Of a stretch of 64,000 nucleotides of DNA, positions 25,701 through 36,246 are shown one piece after another (positions within the stretch are counted from its first letter, which is position 1; every line of letters begins with the position of its first letter). Both the position numbers and the translations under genes were made by a program. The notes under the pieces were generated by a model. That model was given only the letters and a program-made list of their open reading frames with translations. It ran no database searches and was not told the origin of the DNA. This stretch comes from Aralia elata (Eukaryota; Streptophyta; Magnoliopsida; Apiales; Araliaceae). The stretch lies in the NCBI GenBank assembly GCA_034770075.1, contig JAVJAP010000118.1, positions 62,001 through 126,000 of the forward strand, given 5' to 3'.

Positions 25701-26526
25701 TTGGCATTCGTACTTGTGCATTTGAATTCGTATGATTATTTAAGTTCTGAAAATTCACGAACTACTCATGATTAAGTCTGAACCCTTGTCTCGATCAGAC
25801 ACGTATGTAAGAATTTATAAAAGCTATCCGAACCAATCATTGGTAAGGATTCTTAGACTAAATGAACACCCCTTTTTATTATAAGGGAGTACCCCAAGTA
25901 CCGGATATAAGGTACAAATAGCAGAGTTAAATGTTATGCATATACATAGCGTACGCGAGGCTGATCCCCTCAAGTACTTATTCTGTAGCCAGTAACCAGA
26001 GGGTCAACTAGCTATTGACTCCTTTGGAAGTTATTGTTCAAGGTCTATTCGACTATCAATTGTTCTAAAAGCATTCATTGTTATTGCTTCTGATAATGCT
26101 ATTGTTGAAATCCCTTTCTATATTCCTTTCATCATGATATATCCTTATTATTGTATTTTAAACTTGCTGAGCAAACTCGTTGCTCATTCTTGCTATATCA
26201 TGACTTTATTGCAGCCAAACCCGAGACGTCAGGGAAAAACAAAGGGAAAGAAAAGATGAAGTGATAAACTTCATGTAGCAGACTTAAACATTATGTGCAG
26301 TTAATCATTGTTAATGTAATATTAAACCCTGTTTGTTACTTAGGGTATGGATTCATGAATGTATTAAGGTTATTGTATTCTGGGACTAGTAACACATTTG
26401 TAATGAACAACGTATGTTTATTATATTCCGCACTTTAGTTACCATATGTTGTTAGAGGTGAATGTTTGTATTGGATCGTGATGACCAGATCCGGGTATTT
26501 GGAGACCCGAATTTGGGGGCGTCACA
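22723..26526 (+). repeat. 3' LTR of the Tekay element
   Basis: 3804 bp, TGTAAGGACC to GGGGGCGTCACA, about 99% identical to the 5' LTR by hand comparison. Most of the substitutions I noted are transitions. Confidence 0.95.
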
Positions 26527-26985
26527 AACAACAACCGCAATTTGAAGACTAAAAATGAAAAATATACTATATTTTGGAGATTTAACATGAAAGAAATATA
26601 TAGTCTGAGGATCGACGAGATACGGGAAAAAAATAATTAGGGGACTAAACGTGAAAAACAGTTATAATTTGGAGACTAACAAAGAGATTATCCCTATTTA
26701 TTTATTTATAATTATTATTACAAGCTTTATAATTCGTGGAAAGAACATATAAGTTTAGGGATTTGGCTCTCTTCCATTATACATTTCCTCTAATTTTATT
26801 TAATACACCATATTTGTATAGTTATGAATAGTATAATTGAAATCGATACCAGTTAATTAATTTATTATATTGAATAGTATAATTGTTCCAAAAATAGAAG
26901 TAATCTGACATTTTTTTACCATTTGACTGAACATGAAGATTTTACATCAAAATTTCAATGGATAACAATTCGTCTAGACTTTTAA

Positions 26986-27919
26986 CGATGACCAATAAGC
27001 TCTACGATCTTCAACAGACTTTACGATCTCCAGAACTGAGATCGGTAGGCTCTACGATCTTTTACACTATGATCAATATGCTCTACGATCTTCAACTACA
27101 TGTTTTACAATCGTCTTTTAACTTAAGATCTATAAATCAAATTCACTTTACGAAATAGATCAACATAACAAGTTTGATCTCTAATCTAAGTCCTTTTACA
27201 CCAATTTTATTTAAAGGACTGTACAAAAGCTATTGATTACAAATATACATCATTTTCACATATCATCATCAAATCTAAAACATGTATTATACTAGCGTCA
27301 TGTATTGGATGTAATTGGAGGGAAGGTATAACGGAGGGTAAGGCTGAGCAAGAAACCGAAATTGGCCCCCGAAACCATACCAATTGAGCCGCACAAACGG
27401 TTTCGACGTATGTGACGGTTTTAAAATTGCTAAAAAAATGCATATGCGGTTTAGGTGCGGTTTTAAGAGGCTCACGCACCGCTCAAATCGCACCGCACTG
27501 CTCTTATATATTATATATATTTTTTAGAAGTTATATAAGAAAATTCCAAAAAATATAATAAACAATTTTAATTATGTTATGCACTTTTAAATTTTTTGTT
27601 TATGGCTAGAAATATTTCTAATTGAATTGTAATGGTTTGAGTAATGTTGAAACATTCTGAGTAACATATTTCAAACCTAAAACTTGTTGCTTGATGTTAT
27701 TTTATTAATGTTATGTATGGTTTCTTATACATAAAGATGAATTTGATTTATTGAATATTATTGTTAACTATGTTAAATGGTTTTGGAACCGAAATCGAAA
27801 CAAATGAAACCAAACCGCATCGCATCTTTTAAGATCGTACCTTATCAATCACAAGCGGTGTCATGTACGATTTAAAAATTGTCAAACCGCACCCAAACAA
27901 TTTCATGTGCAGTTTGGGT
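26986..27919. repeat. Repeat R2, copy 2 of 3, split by the copia element
   Basis: It begins ACGATGACCAATAAGCTC and follows R1 and R3 through the GCGGTTTGG motif clusters. It is cut at 27919 by the copia insertion and resumes at 34062 with GGTGTCCACCCGCACC. R2 is closer to R3 than to R1. The ORFs at 27237-27493 are repeat by-products. Confidence 0.75.
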
Positions 27920-28736
27920 TGTTGGAGTTCTAGCAGTATTAACAAGATCAACAGAGTATTAAAATTGGAACGACTTATCTGGAAAGAAAGAATGAAACCG
28001 AGGCTAGCAGAGCTATTGTCCTAATAAGTGATTCTGCCCGCACAGGTAATAACCTTCGGTACAAATAGGCTGCCGGCGTTCACCCTTCAGGATTCAACGG
28101 CGAAACCTCCAATTGTGTGTACTCACAGAGAGAGGTTTTGGACTTGTCTTTGTAGATTGCCCGACTTAGAAAATAGGAATAGAGTATTTAGAGGGAAGCA
28201 TGTTCTGAATATTAAGGTTAATTGGATATATAAAGCATCAAGAACTGATCCATATTTATAGGAGAAATGAGATCTCAGATCTCAGATCTGAAATACATAA
28301 AACGTGGGAAAGTATAGAAGAAGGTTTAAGAGACAAAAAAGTGTATGGAACTTAAGCAACAAAAAATATGTTTAAGACTTAATGAGCAGAAAAATATAGA
28401 ACTTGAGAATGACTCATTCAAAAATTCAGTTACGAATTTTAGCAAAACATTGTACTATCTGGGTGCACCCGCGAGGCCGTATCGTCCGGATTTGCAGGCC
28501 CCCCTGCGCGGGCGTAACGCGCGCCCACACGCATTAAGATTTTCTGGCCGGAAGTCCAAGATCCAAGCTTGGCCCAACCCAATTTCTTAGTCAACCTCAT
28601 GTGCGTGAGCCCATCCCTTTTTCCTCTACCATGTTATTAAGTCCAACACTAGGATATACTAATATACTCAAGAATAGTTTCCAAAGTGAGCAATATGGGA
28701 TTTTGGTAAACACTAGAATTTGAAGCATAACTAACA
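27920..28736 (-). repeat. 3' LTR of the copia element
   Basis: 817 bp; ends TGTTGGAG and CTAACA on the plus strand. It contains a TATAAATA box on the minus strand (28253-28260) and a C-run/GCGCGC segment near 28500-28530. Confidence 0.93.
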
Positions 28737-28748
28737 ATCCCCCACATG
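28737..28748 (-). other. Polypurine tract of the copia element
   Basis: Minus strand CATGTGGGGGAT directly before TGTTAG of the 3' LTR, the usual plant copia form. Confidence 0.88.
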
Positions 28749-29299
28749 ATTCAAATTTATTAAAGAAAGATTACAACGAAGTAAGAAAGGCAATGGATTT
28801 TAGATACATCACGTCGATACCATGTGGGTTTGAATCGACACTTAGTGAAACAAGTTCATGATTGTAGATTATAGGTGAATTAAAATCTTGAACCCATTAT
28901 CTGTGATACAAACAGTTGAACTAGCACACATACCAAAAATCCTGAATCCACACAAGTCCGCGGTTGGGCGCGTTCTAGGCCATGCGCCATATCCCAGATT
29001 TTCATAAAGGCTCTAGAGAGTTTGTCATAGGCTCTCATAGGAAGCGGCCTACACTTTCACCTTTATATAAGTGAACCCATCAAATGTAAACTGACATACA
29101 CCACCTTTTAGGGCTATGAGTTTCATTAAGAATCTAAATGATTTATCTTATCACAATTTGTCAGTAAGCACCACATGCACACAGGGATAAATAATTGCAG
29201 TGCTATAATTAAGTAGTTTCATGACTTGTTGTTACCTATTGAACCTAATTCATGGGATCTCCAATCACATGGGTTGGGTTTCCATCACGCACTACTTAC

Positions 29300-29710
29300 T
29301 CAAGATGTTGGCAATAGTCTCATCCCTCTGGATGCTTCTTGGACAATCCTTTTAATCAATCCCTTTGTAAGCGGATCCGCTAGGTTCTTTTCAGATCTCA
29401 TAAATTCCATGGAAATAACACCGTTACTGTTCAGTCCTTGTACAATATTATGTCTCAAGCGAATATGCCTTTGTTTCTCATTATACACTTGGTTCATTGC
29501 TCGGCCGATGGCAGCTTGAGAATCATAATGTAGAGATATAGAAGGAATTGGTTTAGACCACAATGGTATGTCTGCCAATAAATTCCTCAGCCACTCTGCT
29601 TCTGTACCTGCCAATTCTAATGCAATAAATTCAGATTCCATAGTAGATCTAGCAGTACAAGTTTGTTTAGCAGATCTCCAAGAGACAGCTCTCCCACCTA
29701 AAGTAAACAC
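29300..29710 (-). pseudogene. Copia RNase H domain
   Basis: 136 codons with W-R-S-A-K-Q-T, S-T-M-E-S-E-F-I-A-L and D-S-Q-A-A-I-type motifs of copia RNase H, ending at a natural-looking stop. It is in the same frame as the reverse transcriptase ORF 29750-30382. The two are separated by an in-frame TGA at 29750-29752, where copia proteins normally carry tryptophan, so this is one G-to-A nonsense change. It degrades RNA in the RNA-DNA hybrid. Confidence 0.9.
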
Positions 29711-29749
29711 ATATCCACTGGTGGAGTTTGTTTCATCATTATCAGATAC

Positions 29750-30606
29750 TCAATTAGCATCACAATATCCTTCTAAAATATTAGGATGACCAGTAAAATG
29801 TATACCTACATTAACAGTTCCTTTTAAATACCTCATTAGGTATTTATGAGTATATCTGCTAAGTCTACTGATGGCATATGCAATATCAGGTTGAGTACAG
29901 TTCATTAGGTACATTACACTACCAATGATTCTAGCATATTCAGTTTGTGCAATACCAATCCCTTTATTTTTCTTTAAATGTATACTAGAGTCATAAGGTG
30001 TTCCTAATGACTCTTCATTAAAGAAATTAAACTTCTTAAGAATATTTTTCACATGATGAGATTGAGATAACACCAAACCATCTGCATGTCTATTAATTTT
30101 CATGCCAAGAATCAAATCCGCTTCTCCCAAATCTTTCATGTCAAATTTAGAAGATAAAAAAGTTTTTGTGGTTTTCACAACTTTCTCATCAGTACCAAAT
30201 ATTAGCAAGTCATCCACATATAGGCAAATAATCACACCACAGTTTTCATTGAATCTACTATACACACAAGTATCAGATTCATTTGTCACAAAGTCATTAG
30301 ACAAGAAAGTTTTATTGAATTTGCCATTCCATTGTTTTGGTGCTTGTTTCAAACCATACAATGATTTCACAAGTCTACACACTTTTTGTTCTTCTCCTGG
30401 AAAGACAAATCCTTCTGGTTGACATATATATATATTTCTTCATTTAACTCACCATTCAAGAAAGCAGTTTTAACATCCATTTGGTGGATTATTAAATTAT
30501 GAATAGATGCCAAAGCAATTAAAATTCTTATGGTTGCAATTTTAGTCATTGGTGAGTAAGTGTCAAAATAGTCAAACCCTTCTTTTTGAGTATACCCTTT
30601 AGTCAC
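29750..30606 (-). pseudogene. Copia reverse transcriptase in two frames
   Basis: The N-terminal part (30606-30367) has the F-D-Y-F-D-T-Y-S-P and M-D-V-K-T-A-F-L-N-G motifs. The remainder (30382-29750) has L-Y-G-L-K-Q-A-P-K-Q-W and the catalytic Y-V-D-D near its residue 56. The two parts are in different frames, with a shift at about 30370-30430, next to a TATATATATA run that lies where the Q-P-x-G-F motif is expected. The upstream edge near 30607-30660 is also broken (a T-run on the plus strand). Confidence 0.9.
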
Positions 30607-30662
30607 AAGTCTAGCCTTAAATTTATCAATAGACCCATCAACTTTAACTTCTTTTTAAACAC

Positions 30663-31424
30663 TCATTTACTACCAATAGGTTTACACCCTCTAGGCAAAT
30701 TAACTAGTTCCCATGTATGGTTAGACATAATGTATTCTAGTTCACAATTAATAACATCTTTCCAAAATGTTGCATCAATTGATTTCATTGCTTCTCCGTA
30801 CGTTTTAAGGTCATCTTCAGTTATAAACGCAGTTATAAAATTTGGGTCAAAAGTTTTCTCAAAACGTTGCCTTTTACTTCTAGTAGAAGCAGGTACCGGT
30901 TCTTTATCTGTCATTTTAAGAAATTCATTTGAAGATGGACTGCCCACGTCTCTTATTTTCATTGGAAAAATATTTTCAAAGAATTCTACATCCTTAGTTT
31001 CCAAAATAGAATTATTCTGATAATTATTAGTCTCATCTTTAATAACCAAAAATTTGTATGCAGCACTATTAAAAGCATATCCAATAAAAATATAATCCAT
31101 TGTTTTAGGCCCAATTTTATTTCTTTTAAATTCTGGTATAGCTACTTTAGCTAGACACCCCCACACTTTAAGATACCCCAAGTTAGGAGTATGATTCTTC
31201 CATAAATGATATGGTGTAGAGTCTATCTTTTTATGTAGAACTCTATTTAAAATATGATTTGCAGAAAGACAAGCTTCACCCTACATATTATATGGTAAAC
31301 TAGAACTAATTAACATGGCATTCAACATATCTTTAAGAGTTCTATTTTTTCTTTCAGCGACTCCATTGGACTATGGAGAATAAGGTGGAGAAGTTTCATG
31401 TATAATACCATTTAGTTCACAAAA
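30663..31424 (-). pseudogene. Copia integrase C-terminal half and linker, three in-frame stops
   Basis: The frame of the upstream integrase ORF continues through 31424-31182, interrupted by stops at 31425-31427 (TAA), about 31374 (TAG) and about 31282 (TAG), and is then open for 172 codons (31181-30663). The stretch has the conserved C-terminal integrase features (S-N-G-V-A-E-R-K-N-R-T, the E of the D-D-E triad, and a Y-L-K-V-W-G-C-L-A-type motif) and the linker before reverse transcriptase. The two TAG codons stand where this protein family has Gln and Trp, so both are explained by single C:G-to-T:A transitions. Confidence 0.85.
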
Positions 31425-31886
31425 TTATTTAAGACTTTCCGATTCATATTCACCTCCACGATCGGATCTAACTCTTTTAATCTTTCTTTCTAACTGATTT
31501 TCAACCTCTGCCTTGTATTTAATAAATATTTCTTCTACTTCATCTTTAGAGGCAAGGAGATAAATTTGAGTATATCTAGAATAATCATCCACAAAAGAAA
31601 TATAGTATTTCTTACCACCTCTACTTATAGTATTTTTAAAATCAGCTAAATCACTCTGAATTAACTCAAGAAATTCAGTATGTCTTTCAACACTTTTAAA
31701 AGGTTTATTAGCATGTTTTGCTTCCACACAAATTTCACATTTATTAAACTCAGTATTTACAAAATTAGGAATAAGCTCAAGTTGTTTCAACTTTTTAATA
31801 GATGTCACATTCAAATGTCCTAATCTAGCATGCCACATATCCAAAGATTCAACAATATAAGCAAAAGAAGCATTCTTATTATTCAA
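31425..31886 (-). pseudogene. Copia integrase, N-terminal half
   Basis: It holds the gag-pre-integrase zinc module (W-H-A-R-L-G-H followed by C-E-I-C) and the first two acidic catalytic positions (Q-S-D-L-A-D-F and R-S-D-R-G-G-E-Y). The start at 31886 is only the first Met after a frameshift. The preceding ORF (32155-31883) is in another frame. It integrates element cDNA. Confidence 0.9.
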
Positions 31887-32155
31887 TTCAGCAAAAGCAT
31901 AAAGAACTTATAAAAATATTTTCCCACAAAATCCCCATTACGGGTAAGTACAAGTTTATCAGATTCAAACACAAGTTTAATCCCAGCTTTGTTTAACAAT
32001 GAACCAGACACAAGGTTTCTACGAATATCAGGCACATGAAGCACATTTTGCAAAGCGATAGTTTTTTTCGAAGTTAACTTAAGTAAAACTTTCCCTTTTC
32101 CTGCAACTTTGGTGGTTCGAGAATCCCCCATAAAGACATTTTCCCCATTAGTCAC
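31883..32155 (-). pseudogene. Copia protease/pre-integrase segment
   Basis: 90 codons resembling the stretch after the protease active site (a V-L-H-V-P-D-I-R-R-N-L-V-S motif). The D-S-G/D-T-G protease motif should lie just upstream, across the frameshift between 32155 and about 32310; the frame there reads through W-V-V-D-T-G-like sequence near 32220. Broken. Confidence 0.75.
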
Positions 32156-32313
32156 AGTTTTGTAATTAATGATTACGTCTCTGTTTGCGCAAATGTGTCT
32201 AGTGGTGCCGGTATCAACTACCCATTCCGAGAAGTTATCAACTAGGTTTACTTCCGAGACAACAGCAACAATAATGTCATCGGATTCAGCTAGGTTCGCT
32301 TGGGGCTTAGGCT

Positions 32314-33234
32314 TCAGTTATTACTATTATTATTATCTTGCCCCTTGCGAAAGTGACATTTCATAGCAATATGGTCAGGCTTACCACACACGAAACAAGG
32401 ACCTTTGGTGAAAGGTTTCTGAATTTGATTAGGAGTTTTGAACCTATTGTCTTTACCCCGAGTTGAGTTCTGATTTTTCCTTTTGTGGTTTTTGGACGGT
32501 TTTTGATTTGGATGATTATGGGTCTTCCATTGTGGCCTTTCTTCAACGAGATTGGCCTTGGCAGAATGATGAGCAACTATCTCTCCTCTATCTTTTGCCC
32601 TGTTTTGTTCTTCAATATGTATGTGTGCAACTAGTTCCTGCATAGTAAAATCTTTAGTGTTATGCTTAAGGTTCATCTTATAATCTTTCCATAAGGATGG
32701 TAATTTTTCAATAAGTGCAGCAGCTTGAAAGATCTCGCATATTTTCATTCCTTCCCCAATAACCTCCCCCACAATAGTCTGATATATATGAACTTGCTCT
32801 ATTATGGATTTTCCATCTTGCATCTTAAAATCTAAAAATTTTCCAGCAACATATTTCTTAAGTCCAAAGTTTTTTACAACATACTTAGATTTTAAGGCTT
32901 CCCAAATCTTCTTAGCACTATCATACGGGTAATAAATCTCAAACAACGTATTAGACAAGTAGTGCAACATATATCTACGACATATACGATTATCCTTAGC
33001 ATAATCCGTTGTTGCAGAAGTATCAGCATAAGTTTTTTCAAGAGTTTCAAGAACATCATTAGGAGGAGTAGCAGGAAGTTCCATAATAGGATCCACATAT
33101 AACACATATTCCAGATTCATAGTTTTCAAATAAAACAACATGTCTTCAGACCACCTCTTAAAATTCGTACCATCAAATCGTTCAATTTTAGCAAAGTCTA
33201 AAGCAGATTTCATCTTGTTAATAAATCGAATCAC
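32314..33234 (-). pseudogene. Copia gag with one zinc knuckle
   Basis: 306 codons. The copia Gag capsid region begins with the F-D-G-T-N-F-K-R-W motif. A basic linker and one zinc knuckle (C-F-V-C-G-K-P-D-H-x4-C) lie near the end. The first Met (33234) is only 10 bp from the 5' LTR edge and overlaps the primer-site position, so the second Met (33213) may be the real start. The frame ends at an AATAAT repeat near 32318-32335, probably by frameshift, since copia Gag normally continues into protease. Gag forms the particle that packages element RNA. Confidence 0.88.
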
Positions 33235-33241
33235 TTTTTAG
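33228..33241 (-). other. Candidate non-tRNA primer site of the copia element, complementary to its own LTR
   Basis: Two bases beyond the 5' LTR, where a primer site belongs, the minus strand reads CTAAAAAGTGATTC. It lacks the TGG needed to pair with a tRNA CCA end. Its exact 14-base complement lies in the 5' LTR at 33346-33359, about 104 bp away. The pairing is seen in the sequence; use as a primer is inference. Confidence 0.4.
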
Positions 33242-33243
33242 AT

Positions 33244-34061
33244 TGTTGGAGTTCTAGCAGTATTAACAAGATCAACAGAAGAATAAAATTGGAACGACTT
33301 ATCTGGAAAGAAAGAATGAAACCGAGGCGTAGCAGAGCTACTGTCCTAAAAAGTGATTCCGCCCCCACAGGTAATAACCTCCAGTACAAATAGGCTGCTG
33401 GCGTTCACCCTCCAGGATTCAATGGCAAAACCTCCAATTGTGTGTACTCATAGAAAGAGATTTTGGACTTGTCTTTGTGGATTGCCCAACTCAGGAAATA
33501 GGAACAAAGTATTTAGAGGGGAAGCATGTTCTGAATATTAAGGTTAATCGAATATATAAACCATCAAGAACTGATCCATATTTATAGGAGAAATGAGATC
33601 TCAGATCTCAGATCTGAAATACATAAAACGTGGGAAAGTACAGAAGAAGGTTTAAGAGACAAAAATGTGTATGGAACTTAAGCAACAAAAAATGTGTTTA
33701 AGACTTAATGAGCAGAAAAACATAGAACTTGAGAATAACTCATTCAAAAATTCAGTTACGAATTTTAGCAAAACATTGTGCTATCTAAGTGCACCCGCGA
33801 GGCCAAATCGTCCGGATTTGCACCCCCCCTGCGCGGGCGTAACGCGCGCCCACACGTATTAAGGTTTTCTGGCCGGAAGTTCAAGATCCAAGCTTGGCCC
33901 AACCCAATTCCTTAGTCAACCTCATATGCGCGAGTCCATCCCTTTTTCCTCAACCATGTTATTAAGTCCAACAATAGGATATACTAATATACTCAAGAAT
34001 AGTTTTCAAAGTGAGCAATGTCGGACTTTGGTAAACACTAGAATTTGAAGCATAACTAACA
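33244..34061 (-). repeat. 5' LTR of the copia element
   Basis: 818 bp with TG...CA ends. A TATAAATA box on the minus strand at 33579-33586 would place transcript starts near 33550. A GCGCGGGCGTAACGCGCG segment lies at about 33832. No sequence of TGGTATCAGAG type follows the inner edge. Confidence 0.93.
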
Positions 34062-35050
34062 TGGGTGTCCACCCGCACCAAACCGCACCATGTTCTACGC
34101 TAATTGAGGGGATCCAAATCCCATGACATCCATCATTTTTACAAATAAATGTATCCTTAGTTATCTAATTTGCTAAAATGAGGAATAAAAAGTGTAGAAC
34201 ATTAAAATTTTATTGTTTAACTTATAAAAAGAATATAGAAGTAATTTTTGCACCCTTACACTTTATTAATAAAATTAGTTACCTAAACTGCTAAAATGAG
34301 GGATAAAAAGTGTAAAACATTAAAAATTTATTGTTATAACTTAGAAAAAGAATATAGAAGTAATTTTTGTACCCTTACACTTCATTAATAAAAAATTGTC
34401 TAAAACCCTACACTATAGAAATTTCTGAAAAATATAAAAAACACAAATAAAATATAAATTATATTTTTTATTAAAGAAATAAGAAACAAAAATTAAAAGG
34501 AAAAAGGAACAAAAATAAATATCCAAATAAAAATAAAAACAAAGACAAAAAAAAATTAGTTGTCAAGATACAAAACAAAATAAAAAACAAAGACACTCCT
34601 AGGGGAAATATGTCGCATTTTACCAAAATAAAAATTAAAGATTATTTTTATTAAAGTTTGGCGTGACTGTCTCACGATCAACACGTATCGAGTAATGAGA
34701 TTAACTTCAACTCTCAACCAATTGAATAAAATGGTCCCCTTCTGATGTGACCAACTACTGCACTGTTTTTGTCTTGTCCATAGAAAAGCTACACATCTAA
34801 GGCTCCCCACATCCGTTTGCTCATTCATAGCATAGGTCGATAGGCGTCCTACATTACAATTTGCATAAGCTCTTATAATTCAGAACCAAAGAAATACGTT
34901 ATATAATCAAAGATAAATTAGTTAATATAAAGTATTATTTAGTTGATTTATGTATTTTAAATATGTTTTTAAAAATAAATTTGTTATGATTTAAATTATT
35001 TTTTTGAGGACGGAAAGAGTAATTATTTATAAGTATAACATTACATAGTA

Positions 35051-35312
35051 CTCTCTTTGTTCTTAAAAAAATGACTAAGATTCAATTTTCTTTGTCCACA
35101 AAAAAATAAGTTAAGATACATAAAGTGAAAAGTAAATATGTCATTTAGTAAGATCTACTAATATAAAAAAATAAAGTTACTCATCATTTTATGTAATCTT
35201 TGAGGCCTATAAGGATAAATTTAAAAAAATTTTATTCTCTTTCCTCTATTTTAGTCTTTCCTTAATATGTGTAAAAAATATATTTTACTCATCATTTTGA
35301 AGACGGAGGGAA
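35051..35312. mobile_element. Stowaway-like MITE (copy B counterpart of 7324-7587)
   Basis: CTCTCTTTGTTCTTAAAAAAATGACT start and GAAGACGGAGGGAA end, with TA on both sides. Confidence 0.5.
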
Positions 35313-35673
35313 TAATTCAAAACAAAGGAAGTACGTAATATAATTAAAGATAAATTAGTCAATATAAAATATTATTTAGTAGACTTATGTATTTTAAATA
35401 TGCTCTTAAAAAATAATTTTTTTGTCACTTAAACCATATTTTTTTAGACCAGAAGGAGTAATTATTTGTAATAAATATAACCTTATAAAGTACACATTTA
35501 TGATTTGAAATGGGACTACGGTGTTACAAAATTATTTTCTATTTTTAAACATTATTAATCGGAGGTAATCTACCATAGTTGGATATTTTGTGAAACTGAC
35601 CAAAAAATGAACTCTTTTCACTTTAATTTAAAAGTTTTTTTTTGAATCTACACTTTTTGGAGAGTACAATATA

Positions 35674-35931
35674 CTCCATCCGTCCCAAATTAACTGCTTA
35701 ATTTTGACTTTTTAAAGTCATATTGACTATTTTTAAAACTAATTTTTGTACCATTTTTGCCAAAATATAGGTGAAGAGATTATAACCAAAAGAAAGTATA
35801 TACAATTTACTACTAATGCCAATTTTTATAATGTTAAAAAATATATTTATATATGCTTAATTATTAATTTTAAAAATAGTCAATTTGACTAAAAAAGTCA
35901 AAACTAAGCAGTTAATTTGGGACGGAGGGAG
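35674..35931. mobile_element. Intact Stowaway MITE (Tc1/mariner type)
   Basis: 258 bp with terminal inverted repeats CTCCATCCGTCCCAAATTAACTGC and GCAGTTAATTTGGGACGGAGGGAG. The inverted match continues inward (ATTTTGACTTTTT / AAAAAGTCAAAA). TA flanks both ends. Copy A has the empty site GTACAATATATTTCATAATCG near 7941. Confidence 0.93.
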
Positions 35932-35988
35932 TATTTTATAATCGAGTACAAAATGAGAGAAATGACATAACAAAAAGAGAAATTAATA

Positions 35989-36246
35989 CTCTCTCGGTTC
36001 TCAAAAGGATGACTAAAGGTACAATTATTTTCGTCCACAAAATAATGAGATAAAGTAAATAAAATAAAGGACATTATTTCATTTATTGAGGTTCATTAGT
36101 ATTAAAAATAAAACTATTCATCACTTTATGAATCTTGTTAGACCATTAAAGAGAAATTTAGAACTTAATTTATTCTTTTTAAAAAAAAAAAATTTGTAAT
36201 ATGTGTGAAATTTATACTTTACTTATTCTTTTAAAGATGGAGGGAG
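35989..36246. mobile_element. Stowaway-like MITE, uninterrupted counterpart of the one holding the solo LTR
   Basis: CTCTCTCGGTTCTCAAAAGG start, CTTTTAAAGATGGAGGGAG end, TA flanks, 258 bp. Confidence 0.6.

Larger units (their letters stand above)
12853..26526 (+). mobile_element. Complete Tekay-lineage Ty3/gypsy chromovirus, coding-defective
   Basis: A 13,674-bp element with LTRs 12853-16654 and 22723-26526, primer site 16658-16668, an extra 5' ORF, gag, a pol in the order protease, reverse transcriptase, RNase H, integrase, and a C-terminal chromodomain-like segment. The target duplication is AACAA (12848-12852 and 26527-26531). The uninterrupted site is present in copy B near 37730. By hand count the LTRs differ at about 40 substitutions plus a few indels, about 1%, so the insertion is recent. 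Even so, the coding region has several frameshifts and two in-frame stops. Long LTRs plus the chromodomain-like tail fit the Tekay (Del) lineage. Confidence 0.95.
6480..27919. repeat. Tandem segmental duplication, copy A (with insertions)
   Basis: Apart from later insertions, 6480-8138, 10838-12852 and 26527-27919 align in order with 34062-39003 (copy B) at several per cent divergence. Copy A holds three insertions missing from B: solo LTR 8139-10837, hAT-type element 11176-11612 and Tekay element 12853-26526. It lacks B's Stowaway (35674-35931) and B's internal duplication of about 112 bp (34164-34275 and 34276-34388). No host gene is visible. A block of about 145 bp occurs twice in A (about 7160-7300 and 7600-7745), flanking a MITE. 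Confidence 0.8.
27920..34061 (-). mobile_element. Ty1/copia retrotransposon, complete ends, coding-defective
   Basis: A 6142-bp element on the minus strand. Its 5' LTR is 33244-34061 and its 3' LTR 27920-28736, flanked by TGGGT (27915-27919 and 34062-34066). R1 (near 6469) shows the site without the insertion. Order on the minus strand is gag with one zinc knuckle, protease region, integrase, reverse transcriptase, RNase H, the copia order. The LTRs differ by roughly 50 positions in 817 (about 6%, hand count), so it is older than the Tekay insertion. Several stops and frameshifts break the polyprotein. I do not assign a copia lineage. Confidence 0.95.

Noticed and set aside
30102..31020. Plus-strand ORFs of 106 and 144 codons in the copia element
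   Set aside because: They are complements of reverse transcriptase and integrase regions read on the minus strand.
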